Source of the DNA: an uncultured Peptococcaceae bacterium
GTDB taxonomy: Bacteria; Bacillota; Peptococcia; Peptococcales; Peptococcaceae
DNA length: 64,000 nucleotides
Direction of reading: 5' to 3'
NCBI GenBank assembly: GCA_900552455.1
Contig: URZX01000010.1
Coordinates: 9,475 to 73,474, forward strand
Below, piece by piece: positions 16,271 through 24,275 of the stretch (positions within the stretch are counted from its first letter, which is position 1; the number at the start of each line of letters is the position of its first letter). The notes under the pieces are model-generated. The model saw only the letters and a list, made by a program, of their open reading frames with translations, did not search any database and had not been told where the DNA came from. The position numbers and the translations under genes are program-made.

Positions 16271-17545
16271 TTGGATAAGATCATTGTTACCGGGGGCCGC
16301 AAGCTGAGCGGTGAGGTTCGCATCAGCGGTGCGAAAAACGCGGTCCTGCCAATCATTGTCGCAACATTGCTGTCCCAAGGCCGCTGTGTGCTGGATGATG
16401 TGCCACGCTTGGCCGATGTTGAGATCATTAAAGATGTGTTGCTGTCGCTGGGCGCAGACATCACATTCGAGGGCAATCGAATGGAAGTCGACGGAGCGCC
16501 TGTGGACAAGGTACAGGCGCCTGTAGAATATATCAAAAAAATGCGTGCTTCGGTGCTCATTATGGGACCGCTTCTGGCGCGCTTTGGACGTGCTGTGCTG
16601 AGCTTGCCTGGTGGCTGTGCCATCGGTGCGCGTCCGATCGATCTGCATCTGAAGGGTCTGGAGATCCTCGGTGCGTCGATCCAGATCCGCGATGACGAAG
16701 TCGTCGCAGAAGTGCCGGGCGGTGGCCGATTGAAGGGCGACCGCATTTTCCTGCGCGTGCCAAGCGTTGGTGCGACTGAAAATCTGATGATGGCCGCCAG
16801 CCTTGCTGAAGGCACCACCACCATCGAAAACGCCGCCGAAGAGCCAGAGATCGTCGATCTCGCCAATTTCCTCAACGCCATGGGCGCAAAAGTTCGTGGC
16901 GCAGGCACCGGCGTGATCCGCATCGAAGGCGTGGAAGCGCTCCACGGCGCCAACCATACCATCATTCCTGACCGCATCGAAGCAGGCAGCTATCTGCTCG
17001 CCGGCGCCATTACCGGCAGCACCGTGCGTGTGACCAACTGCATCGCCGACCATCTGCGCCCTGTTCTCGACAAGATCGTTGAGAGCGGCGCCGCCATCGA
17101 AGTCGATGAAGTGAACAACACCGTTACCGTGCACGGCGCAGACAAGATCCTGCCTGTCGATATCAAAACTCTGCCGTACCCAGGCTTCCCAACAGATATG
17201 CAGAGCCAGTTCATGGCCTATCTCACCCTCGCCGAAGGTACCAGCCAGGTTACAGAGACCATTTTTGAAAATCGCTTCATGCACGTCGACGAGCTGCGCA
17301 AGCTCGGCGCCAATATCCAGACCGAAGGACGCACCGCTTTTATTAGCGGCGTAGAAAAGCTGCACGGCGCTTCCGTGCGCGCCACCGATCTGCGTGCTGC
17401 CGCAGCGCTCATCATCGCCGGCCTCGCTGCCGAAGGAGAGACCACCGTCAGTGATCTCTACCATCTCGATCGCGGCTACGAAGACCTCATCGGCAAATTC
17501 GAGAGCCTTGGCGCAGATATCCGTCGCATCGACGACGGCGAATGA
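16271..17545 (+). CDS. murA: UDP-N-acetylglucosamine 1-carboxyvinyltransferase
   Basis: The enzyme transfers enolpyruvate from PEP to UDP-GlcNAc, the first committed step of peptidoglycan synthesis. The catalytic Cys lies in [15 protein letters not shown] (about residue 116, the fosfomycin target), and the KNAVLP segment near residue 22 is conserved. The TTG at 16271 gives 424 residues and the canonical family start MDKIIVTGG. An in-frame ATG at 16211 would add 20 unrelated residues and lies inside the promoter. Oddly, the strong AAGGAGGT site (16239-16246) is about 24 nt from the TTG. An intrinsic terminator ends the gene. Confidence 0.92.
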   Translation: MDKIIVTGGRKLSGEVRISGAKNAVLPIIVATLLSQGRCVLDDVPRLADVEIIKDVLLSLGADITFEGNRMEVDGAPVDKVQAPVEYIKKMRASVLIMGPLLARFGRAVLSLPGGCAIGARPIDLHLKGLEILGASIQIRDDEVVAEVPGGGRLKGDRIFLRVPSVGATENLMMAASLAEGTTTIENAAEEPEIVDLANFLNAMGAKVRGAGTGVIRIEGVEALHGANHTIIPDRIEAGSYLLAGAITGSTVRVTNCIADHLRPVLDKIVESGAAIEVDEVNNTVTVHGADKILPVDIKTLPYPGFPTDMQSQFMAYLTLAEGTSQVTETIFENRFMHVDELRKLGANIQTEGRTAFISGVEKLHGASVRATDLRAAAALIIAGLAAEGETTVSDLYHLDRGYEDLIGKFESLGADIRRIDDGE

Positions 17546-17559
17546 ACACGATCGTCATA

Positions 17560-17596
17560 AACCCGAGCTTCCAGATTGGAAGCCCGGGTTTTTTGC
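17560..17596 (+). terminator. Terminator of murA
   Basis: AACCCG-A-GCTTCC pairs with GGAAGC-C-CGGGTT around a short loop, followed by TTTT. Confidence 0.85.
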
Positions 17597-17871
17597 TGCG
17601 CAGGATTATGTGAAAATGAAAATCGCTTTGCCGCTTTCAGCGCTCGCAGAAAAAATTTCCTGCCTTCGTGATTCTGCTCTTGCAGAAAAGCAGCCTTTCC
17701 CGCATAATGAAGAAAACGAAAACATACCATGCATTTTTCGCTTAACCATGCGGATGCAACCGCCAGTTGACAAATTTCCAAGGCCGCTTGGTGGTGCGCA
17801 ACCCACCCTTTTGTTAGGATAAATGTGCAGAGGCAGGAAGTCTCAGCAAAAAAACGAAGGGAGCGATCCTC
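17597..17871. other. Intergenic region, no gene seen
   Basis: About 275 bp between murA and the XRE gene. A TTGACA at 17767-17772 has no good -10 at the usual distance; TAGGAT near 17815 could serve as a weak -10. No RNA or protein was recognised. Confidence 0.4.
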
Positions 17872-18870
17872 ATGATCCTCGCAGATAAAATTATCGATTT
17901 ACGAAAGAAAAACGGCTGGTCCCAGGAAGAGCTCGCAAGCCAGCTCGGCGTCAGCCGCCAGAGCGTGTCCAAATGGGAGAGCGGCCAATCCATCCCGGAC
18001 CTCGACCGTATCCTGAAAATGAGCACAATTTTCGGCGTCTCCACCGACTATTTATTGAAGGATGACGCCGAACCGATCGACGATGCGGCGCCGACGGTGG
18101 ATGCGCCGCAGGCAAGCGACGAAACGGCGCGCCTGATTACGATGGAGGACGCCTATCATTATATGAGCATGGTACAGATGGCAGCGCCACGCATCGCCCG
18201 CGGTGTGATGCTTTGCATCTTTTCGCCGATCGTGCTGTTTTTGCTCGGCGGTCTCTCAGACCAGGAGGGCGGCTATCTGTTGCCAGAGTGGAGCGTGCCC
18301 GCTATCGGTTTGCCGGTGCTCTTATTTCTTGTCGCCTGCGGTGCGGCGCAGTTCATTCTCTATGGGCGGCAGCTGGAGGACTACGAATTTCTCGAAAAGC
18401 AGCCGATCGAGCTCGCTTACGGCGTACACGGCGTGGTTGAAAAGCGGAAGAATGATTACGCTGCCCAGCACAGCCAGCGCTTGATGGTCGGCATCGGGCT
18501 TTGCATCCTCGCTGCAGCTCCACTTTTCATCTGCACAGCCGTTGATGGCGACGCAGAGACCATGTTTGGCGTTGTCGGCTTTTGCATCACGCTGCTCATC
18601 GTCGCTTTCGGCGTTCACAATATTGTGCTCACCTGCACCATCCAGGGCGGTTATCAGCGTTTGCTCGAGGAAGGCGACTACAGCCGCGAGAAGAAGCTGC
18701 GCAATCGAAAAATGGCGCCCATCGCTATCGCTTACTGGTGCATTGTCACCGCGATCTATCTCCTTTGGAGCTTCCTCACCTGGGAGTGGTACCGTACTTG
18801 GATCATTTGGCCTGTCGCTGGTGTGCTGTACGGAGCAATCGATGCTGTGAGCAATATGGTGCGGAAATGA
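17872..18870 (+). CDS. XRE-family regulator with C-terminal membrane domain
   Basis: A 332-residue protein. Residues about 6-60 are a Cro/CI helix-turn-helix ([32 protein letters not shown]). A short acidic linker follows, and then about five hydrophobic segments (about 108-128, 140-160, 205-225, 232-255, 285-325). The layout suggests a membrane-tethered DNA-binding protein that reports a membrane or envelope state; this class is frequent in Clostridia and usually unassigned. A GAAGGGAG site precedes ATG 17872. No operon partner is evident. Confidence 0.8.
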   Translation: MILADKIIDLRKKNGWSQEELASQLGVSRQSVSKWESGQSIPDLDRILKMSTIFGVSTDYLLKDDAEPIDDAAPTVDAPQASDETARLITMEDAYHYMSMVQMAAPRIARGVMLCIFSPIVLFLLGGLSDQEGGYLLPEWSVPAIGLPVLLFLVACGAAQFILYGRQLEDYEFLEKQPIELAYGVHGVVEKRKNDYAAQHSQRLMVGIGLCILAAAPLFICTAVDGDAETMFGVVGFCITLLIVAFGVHNIVLTCTIQGGYQRLLEEGDYSREKKLRNRKMAPIAIAYWCIVTAIYLLWSFLTWEWYRTWIIWPVAGVLYGAIDAVSNMVRK

Positions 18871-18972
18871 CAGGAGCGCTTGCTTTCGTATTGGTTGTGA
18901 TTTTTCGCGCCGAACCCGTGGATTTATGGTACAATATAACCAGATAAAATCACGAAAGGTGGAATCCTCATT

Positions 18973-19323
18973 ATGGAAAAAGCAGTACTCGATTTTGTAG
19001 TTGAACAGACCAATGCCCTCATCGCCGCGCCAACCACCGCCGCAGAATGCAAAGCAGCAGCCGAAGCATGGCTCGCCAGCGACAAAGGCGAAGCAGCCAA
19101 CAAGGCCTACATCGCCGAGCTCGAAGCCGACATCATGCCACTCGACGGCCTCATCGCCTTCGCAGAATCTCCAGCAGGCGCCCAGGTCTTCGGTGGCGAA
19201 GAAGCAGCCAAAGGCGTCGCCCAGCACGGCCGCGACCTCAAAGCAGCCGGCAAGCTCTACTGCGACTGCCCAGCCTGCGCAGCATGCGAAGCCATTCTTG
19301 GGAAGAAAGATCAGATTCTCTAA
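18973..19323 (+). CDS. Small acidic protein with C-terminal CxCxxCxxC motif
   Basis: A 116-residue Ala/Glu-rich, largely helical protein ending in YCDCPACAACEAIL, so Cys-x-Cys-x2-Cys-x2-Cys lies about 10 residues from the C-terminus and could bind a metal. Similar small clostridial proteins are sometimes labelled Hsp90-like in databases, without clear basis; there is no Hsp90 ATPase motif here. The codon choice is very regular (GCC, GAA, CTC, GGC), which suggests high expression. An extended -10 (TGGTACAAT near 18936) and an AAAGGTGGA site precede it; a strong terminator follows. Function unknown. Confidence 0.7.
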   Translation: MEKAVLDFVVEQTNALIAAPTTAAECKAAAEAWLASDKGEAANKAYIAELEADIMPLDGLIAFAESPAGAQVFGGEEAAKGVAQHGRDLKAAGKLYCDCPACAACEAILGKKDQIL

Positions 19324-19346
19324 ACCGTTTAGTACAAAAAACAAAT

Positions 19347-19390
19347 AGAACCTTTTTACACAGCAACCGTTGTGTAGAAAGGTTCTTTTT
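19347..19390 (+). terminator. Terminator of the small Cys-rich protein gene
   Basis: AGAACCTTTTTACACA pairs with TGTGTAGAAAGGTTCT (a few mismatches), followed by TTTTT. Confidence 0.85.
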
Positions 19391-19435
19391 CGTTGAAAAA
19401 TGGGAGACAGTGACGATATGTCGAGGATGTCGTGG

Positions 19436-19522
19436 CTGACAGATGGCATCTGTCAGTCAGCGCATAGAAACGAGGGTTATAAAATATGAAAACTTGTTAC
19501 AGAGCGCTATATCCGATATCAT
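19436..19522 (+). promoter_or_regulatory. Promoter and operator candidate of the glycyl radical operon
   Basis: A perfect inverted repeat CTGACAGAT-GGC-ATCTGTCAG (19436-19456) lies upstream of TTGTTA (19494-19499), a 17-nt spacer and TATCAT (19517-19522); a second TATAAT follows at 19523-19528. The palindrome sits about 38 bp before the -35 element, where an activator could bind. Confidence 0.55.
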
Positions 19523-19596
19523 TATAATAAAAGAAATGAATCGCAGAATTTCGCTGCGTGTGAAAATATTTAATGAAACGAACAGGGGGAATTAAC

Positions 19597-22104
19597 ATGT
19601 ATGCTGTTTCTAGAGAAATGTCGGGCTTGACTGATCTTGAAGAGCGTATTCAAGATGGAAGACAGCTTTCGTCTCCGAGAGAACGTATCAATAGAATTAT
19701 GGATAATCGCTTTTATGGGAAAAAACCTCGTGTAGATATTCAAAGAGCAGTGTTATTTACTGAATCTATGCGTACTACCGAAGCTTATCCGCAGATTCTG
19801 CGTATAGCAATGGCTATTCAATATGTTTTGGAACACATAGCTGTAGAGATTCAAGATGACGAACTTATTGTAGGGACGGCCGGTGGCCCTGGACGCTATT
19901 GTATGCTTTATCCAGAGACAAGAGGTGGGCAATTTCCAAGAGATCTACCGAAGATTCTAAAGTCTGAGGGAAAAGCAGGCTATGCGATGACGCAGGAAGA
20001 GGTAGATACTGTTCTCAGGGATATTGTTCCGTATTGGAAAGGAAAAACATCGCATGAGCTTTACCTTAATATGCTGCCAAAAGATACTCGCAGGGTAATT
20101 TATGGGGATGACGAGTATACGACACATGGCTTGATCTTTGATGAAGCGAATAACGCGCATACGCTTAGTTGGACAGGGTCCTATGAAAAGGTGATCAACG
20201 AGGGCTTAGAGAGTATTATCCGTGAATTAGAGGAAAAGAAAGCCAATATTGAAGCAAATCTTTTCGACAATCAAATGGATAAGATCTATTATTTGGATGC
20301 AGCAATTATGGTGTGCAAAGCAACGATTGCTTTTGCACATCGCTATGCTGATAAAGCGGCTGAAATGGCTGCGGTGGAAAAGGATCCGGTTCGCAAGAAA
20401 GAATTGCAGATTATTGCGGAAAACTGTCGACAGGTTCCAGAGCATCCAGCGCGGAATTTTTATGAAGCTGTACAAAGTCAGTGGTTTTTGCAGGTAGGAT
20501 ATCGTATTGAAAATATGAACGGTGGGGGTGTGGGTCTCGGTCGACTGGATCAATATTTGTATCCTATATATCAGGCGGGCCTGGACGATGGCAGTCTTAC
20601 TGAAGAAAAAGCCTTAGAAATTTTAGAATGTATGTTTATCAAGGTGGGAGAAGTTGTTCCGTATCAGGGGAAAAGCACGGCAGGCGGACACGAGGGCTAC
20701 ACGCATTTTGAAGCCCTGTCTTTGGGAGGCCTGACCGCTGATGGACGGGATGCCACAAATTCTCTGACGTATTTAATCCTTCGTTCTAAAAAAGAATTTC
20801 CGTTCCAATATCCTGACGTTAGTATGCGTGTTCATGCAAATACACCGAATAAATTACTGCGTGCAGCAGCGGAGGTCGTTCGCGTGGGGTATGGATGCCC
20901 GAAATTTTTTAATGACGAAGAATTTATTAACCATTATTTAGCTGCAGGCGTTCCTTTGCATATTGCACGTACTTATGCTGCAAGTGGCTGCTGTGGCGGA
21001 CGTCTTCCGGACTATGAAACCTATCTGGTTGCAGTGTGCAATCTCAATATTACTGCTGTGCTGGAGATGGCCATTAATGACGGATGGGTACATTTTGGCG
21101 ATAATAAATACGAGAAATTTATTGAAATGCCAATTCCTGCTGATCAGATCCAAAATATGGATGATCTTATGGTTAATCTGGAGTCCGCATTCACATTTTT
21201 TGTTCGTCATATTATGAAACGCACGGGAACGTTGGAAAAAAGCAATGCGCTCAAATTGGCCTGTCCGTTTACCTCCGCGTTAAGCGAAGCTGGACGTATA
21301 AATATGAAGGATTTGCATCAGCCTTGCGACAAAGATTATGGCCTGTATATTGACAATGGGGCGGTTAATGTAATCGGCATTGGGACGATGGTAGAATCCT
21401 TGTCGGCGATAGATAAATTTGTTTTTGAGGAAAAGCTTTTCACTCTGAAAGAATTGAAGGCGGCCATCAATGCTAATTTTGATGGGTATGAACCTATGCG
21501 TCAAAAATTGCTTCATGCACCAAAGTTTGCCAATGGAGATGAGCATGCGCTGAATTTGGCCAGACGATTTGATGCAATGATGCAAAATGTCATTATACGT
21601 CATCGCACCATGTACGGTGGCAAGAAACATCTGAAATTCGTGCCAGTGGCTTCTCATGTGGCTTTGGGCAAAAAAACCATCGCTACGCCAAATGGTCGAA
21701 AGGCAGGTGAGCCTTTGTCGGAAGGAATTTCGCCAACACAGGGCACAGACGAAAATGGTCCGATTACAACTTTGAATGCCGTGGCAGCAATCAATAGTCA
21801 TGCTCACGATTTGACAATGCAACGCTTATTAAATATGAAGCTTTCTCCTTCGTTTATGGAAGGAGAGGAAGGGATTCGCAATTTTATCCAGATCATTCGA
21901 ACGTTTGTAGATCTGAAACTCTGGCATATACAGTTTAATGTTGTTCATCGAGAAACATTGATAGAAGCACAAAAGCAACCGGACAAATATCGTAATCTTG
22001 TTGTTCGTGTGGCCGGATATTGCGCATATTTTACTGATCTCAGTGAAAATCTTCAAAATGAGATTATTAATCGCACAGAGCATACATCAATGTGTACTGA
22101 ATAA
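19597..22104 (+). CDS. Glycyl radical enzyme, atypical active site
   Basis: An 835-residue PFL-like glycyl radical enzyme. The C-terminal radical loop RVAGYCAYFTDLSENLQ places the radical on Gly807, and the N-terminal DELIVGTAGGPGRY block is typical. The active-site loop reads AASGCCGGRLP (Cys465-Cys466). Dehydratases, eliminases and arylacetate decarboxylases of this superfamily carry Gly-Cys-x-Glu; here the Glu position is Gly, while the paired Cys recalls pyruvate formate-lyase. The reaction therefore cannot be named. ATG 19597 follows an AGGGGGA site at proper spacing; an ATG 24 nt upstream is less likely. The activase gene follows 26 bp later. Base composition is more AT-rich than the flanks. 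Confidence 0.88.
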   Translation: MYAVSREMSGLTDLEERIQDGRQLSSPRERINRIMDNRFYGKKPRVDIQRAVLFTESMRTTEAYPQILRIAMAIQYVLEHIAVEIQDDELIVGTAGGPGRYCMLYPETRGGQFPRDLPKILKSEGKAGYAMTQEEVDTVLRDIVPYWKGKTSHELYLNMLPKDTRRVIYGDDEYTTHGLIFDEANNAHTLSWTGSYEKVINEGLESIIRELEEKKANIEANLFDNQMDKIYYLDAAIMVCKATIAFAHRYADKAAEMAAVEKDPVRKKELQIIAENCRQVPEHPARNFYEAVQSQWFLQVGYRIENMNGGGVGLGRLDQYLYPIYQAGLDDGSLTEEKALEILECMFIKVGEVVPYQGKSTAGGHEGYTHFEALSLGGLTADGRDATNSLTYLILRSKKEFPFQYPDVSMRVHANTPNKLLRAAAEVVRVGYGCPKFFNDEEFINHYLAAGVPLHIARTYAASGCCGGRLPDYETYLVAVCNLNITAVLEMAINDGWVHFGDNKYEKFIEMPIPADQIQNMDDLMVNLESAFTFFVRHIMKRTGTLEKSNALKLACPFTSALSEAGRINMKDLHQPCDKDYGLYIDNGAVNVIGIGTMVESLSAIDKFVFEEKLFTLKELKAAINANFDGYEPMRQKLLHAPKFANGDEHALNLARRFDAMMQNVIIRHRTMYGGKKHLKFVPVASHVALGKKTIATPNGRKAGEPLSEGISPTQGTDENGPITTLNAVAAINSHAHDLTMQRLLNMKLSPSFMEGEEGIRNFIQIIRTFVDLKLWHIQFNVVHRETLIEAQKQPDKYRNLVVRVAGYCAYFTDLSENLQNEIINRTEHTSMCTE

Positions 22105-22130
22105 TTTCTCGTGGAAGGGAGGGAGGGGTA

Positions 22131-23039
22131 TTGTCAACCTCAACAACCGGTACGATCTTTAATGTTCAGCGTTTTAGCATTCATGACGGACCAGGCATAC
22201 GTGATCTGATTTTTCTTAAGGGATGTCCACTGCATTGTGCATGGTGTGCCAATCCGGAGTCACAGAGTCCGCTTGCCGAATTGGATTATCGTGCATCCAA
22301 ATGTATCGGCTGCCATAGCTGTGTTTCGGTGTGTCCTTTTCAGGCGATTGCTGTGCAGAGTGACGGAAGCATTTCCGTGGATTGTGTTTCCTGCCGAAAT
22401 TGTTTTCGCTGTACACAAGCCTGTTGTTCCGGTGCACTGAGCCAAGTTGGCGAACAAATCACGGCCGAAGCCTTGGTTGAACGTGTTATTAAGCAGCACA
22501 TGAGCTGGCGGGCAGAAGGTGGGATAACGCTTAGCGGGGGAGAACCTTTGGCGCAACCGGCATTTGCTGTCGAATTGCTGCAACGTTTTCGCGAAGAGGG
22601 ATTGAGTACGGCGATTGAGACCTGCGGATTTGTACCGTTTTCAGCTCTAGAAGCGGCTGCACCATATCTTGATCTTGTTTTCTTTGATCTAAAGTGTATG
22701 GATCCAAGGGTTCATAAGCGCTATACGGGTGTTGATAATGCGCAAATACTGGATAATTTACGACAGCTGTCGCAAAAATATCCGCAGCTTCCTCTTCGGG
22801 TGCGTACACCATTTATTCCGGGAATCAATGATAGCCGTGAACATCTGGCGCGTATTGTTGCCTTTTTGCAACAGCTTCCATCTCTGAAGGATTACGAATT
22901 GATGCCATATCATAATTATGGCGAAAATAAATATAGCCAGCTTGGCAGGGAGTATTTGCTTTCAGCGGTAGTGCCACCAGATAAAAAAATCGTAAAGCGG
23001 CTTAATGATGAGCTTAGAGCACAGCTGGGGCTGGTATAG
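22131..23039 (+). CDS. Glycyl radical enzyme activating enzyme (radical SAM)
   Basis: A 302-residue radical SAM protein. C32-x3-C36-x2-C39 (KGCPLHCAWC) binds the SAM 4Fe-4S cluster. An inserted ferredoxin-like region (about 58-98) holds two further Cys sets (CIGCHSC-x3-C and CVSCRNCFRC-x3-C). ITLSGGEPLAQP is the SAM-binding GGE motif. It abstracts the glycine hydrogen of the partner enzyme encoded just upstream. Compared with the usual IRTTVFLKGC the entry reads IRDLIFLKGC. Translation starts at TTG 22131 behind a strong GGAGGGAGGGG site; no ATG fits. Cytoplasmic and oxygen-sensitive by class. Confidence 0.93.
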   Translation: MSTSTTGTIFNVQRFSIHDGPGIRDLIFLKGCPLHCAWCANPESQSPLAELDYRASKCIGCHSCVSVCPFQAIAVQSDGSISVDCVSCRNCFRCTQACCSGALSQVGEQITAEALVERVIKQHMSWRAEGGITLSGGEPLAQPAFAVELLQRFREEGLSTAIETCGFVPFSALEAAAPYLDLVFFDLKCMDPRVHKRYTGVDNAQILDNLRQLSQKYPQLPLRVRTPFIPGINDSREHLARIVAFLQQLPSLKDYELMPYHNYGENKYSQLGREYLLSAVVPPDKKIVKRLNDELRAQLGLV

Positions 23040-23049
23040 GTAAAAAAAC

Positions 23050-23093
23050 AAGCCATTTTTTGCTTTGTGTGAGCGAAAAATGGCTTTTGTGTT
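23050..23093. terminator. Bidirectional terminator between activase and LysR
   Basis: AAGCCATTTTTTGCT pairs with AGCGAAAAATGGCTT, with T-rich flanks on both strands, between convergent genes. Confidence 0.75.
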
Positions 23094-23099
23094 GTGCGG

Positions 23100-24002
23100 C
23101 TAGATGAGAGAAAAATGGGTAAATAGAAAATCGATAAAGCGTTGTTCATTCGTTGACAGTACAGATGTTGTAATTGCTACAACTGAAATCTTGTGATCGA
23201 TCTCAGAAATTGGAATTGGATAGATTTTCAGCAGGTGATTCTTGATATAAAAATCGTTCTGGATCAGCTCTTTGACCGGTAACCATACTGCTTCATTTTC
23301 GACAACCAATTCCATGATGCTTTCCTTGTTCGCCAACTTGTAAAGATTATCAAAATATGGCGCATAGATATCTGCCGGGCGGTCCCGGGAGGTTGAGTAA
23401 GTTACCAGAGAGAGATTTTTGAGATCTTCCACACTTAGTGTTCTCTTTTGTGCCATCGGATGCGAAGCACCGATCAGCAGGCAGCGTGTTCCCTTAAATA
23501 AGACGTGGACGTTAAGTTTTTTATTGCGGGCCTCCTCCAAGAAATTTTCTTCTTCAAGTTGAGGCAAAGAGGTGATGGCGATGTTTACTGGCGAATTTTT
23601 CAGAGTGTCGAAAATTTCCGTGACAAATTGGTTTTGTGTGACGATATCGATGTTAGGATATTTTTTCTTAAACGGCAAAATAATCTGATTAAGTACCATG
23701 CTGCTGGCGGAATGGATGCAACTGATATAAACCGGTTCATTAAAAGAAGAAACGTGGTCGGCGGTGTACCAGCTGTCAATGATTGGCTTGATGCCTTGAA
23801 AATCATTGTATACCTTCCAGCCGATTTCTGTTGGCTGAATGCCGCGATTTGTACGAAAGAGCAAGGGCTGTCCCAATTCGGTTTCCAACTCTTTGAGGCT
23901 TTTGGAGAGCGCCGGTTGAGAAATGTGGAGCTTTTGAGCAGCAATGCGAATGGCACCGGCTTCCACCGTTTTAGAAAAATAAATGAGCTGATTGATATGC
24001 AT
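23100..24002 (-). CDS. LysR-type regulator 1
   Basis: A 300-residue LysR protein. The winged HTH occupies about residues 1-60 (AAQKLHISQPALSKSLKELETELGQPLLFRTNRG), and a type 2 periplasmic-fold effector domain follows. It lies between the glycyl radical operon (convergent) and the first OYE-like reductase gene (divergent, 273 bp away). The usual LysR arrangement makes control of the divergent reductase gene likely, and control of the radical enzyme operon possible. The divergent region is AT-rich, with GATATATAAGATATAT near 24135. The effector is unknown, presumably the imported organic anion or a product. Confidence 0.88.
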   Translation of the reverse strand: MHINQLIYFSKTVEAGAIRIAAQKLHISQPALSKSLKELETELGQPLLFRTNRGIQPTEIGWKVYNDFQGIKPIIDSWYTADHVSSFNEPVYISCIHSASSMVLNQIILPFKKKYPNIDIVTQNQFVTEIFDTLKNSPVNIAITSLPQLEEENFLEEARNKKLNVHVLFKGTRCLLIGASHPMAQKRTLSVEDLKNLSLVTYSTSRDRPADIYAPYFDNLYKLANKESIMELVVENEAVWLPVKELIQNDFYIKNHLLKIYPIPISEIDHKISVVAITTSVLSTNEQRFIDFLFTHFSLI

Positions 24003-24275
24003 GTATGATCACCTTCTGTGTTCAAGTATTTGTTTCTGGATTAATAAAATAATGTGTTTCAATTATCTTGGCAGGCAGGCTTGGCAGAATATGTCTTTTA
24101 TTTATCGCTTGGCTATGAAAAAAAGCTATCTCCAGAGATATATAAGATATATTTTTCGGACAGACAAATATGAGTTATACTAAAAGCATAAACAACAGAG
24201 CTCATTAAATGTTGTTCATGCGCATGTAACGACAAAGAACGCATTCAGCCCACATATTTTTAATGAGGTGAGATA

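Noticed and set aside
19597..22104. Calling the glycyl radical enzyme pyruvate formate-lyase or choline TMA-lyase
   Set aside because: The loop lacks the GC-x-E motif of choline lyase, and the context around the Cys pair does not match PFL.
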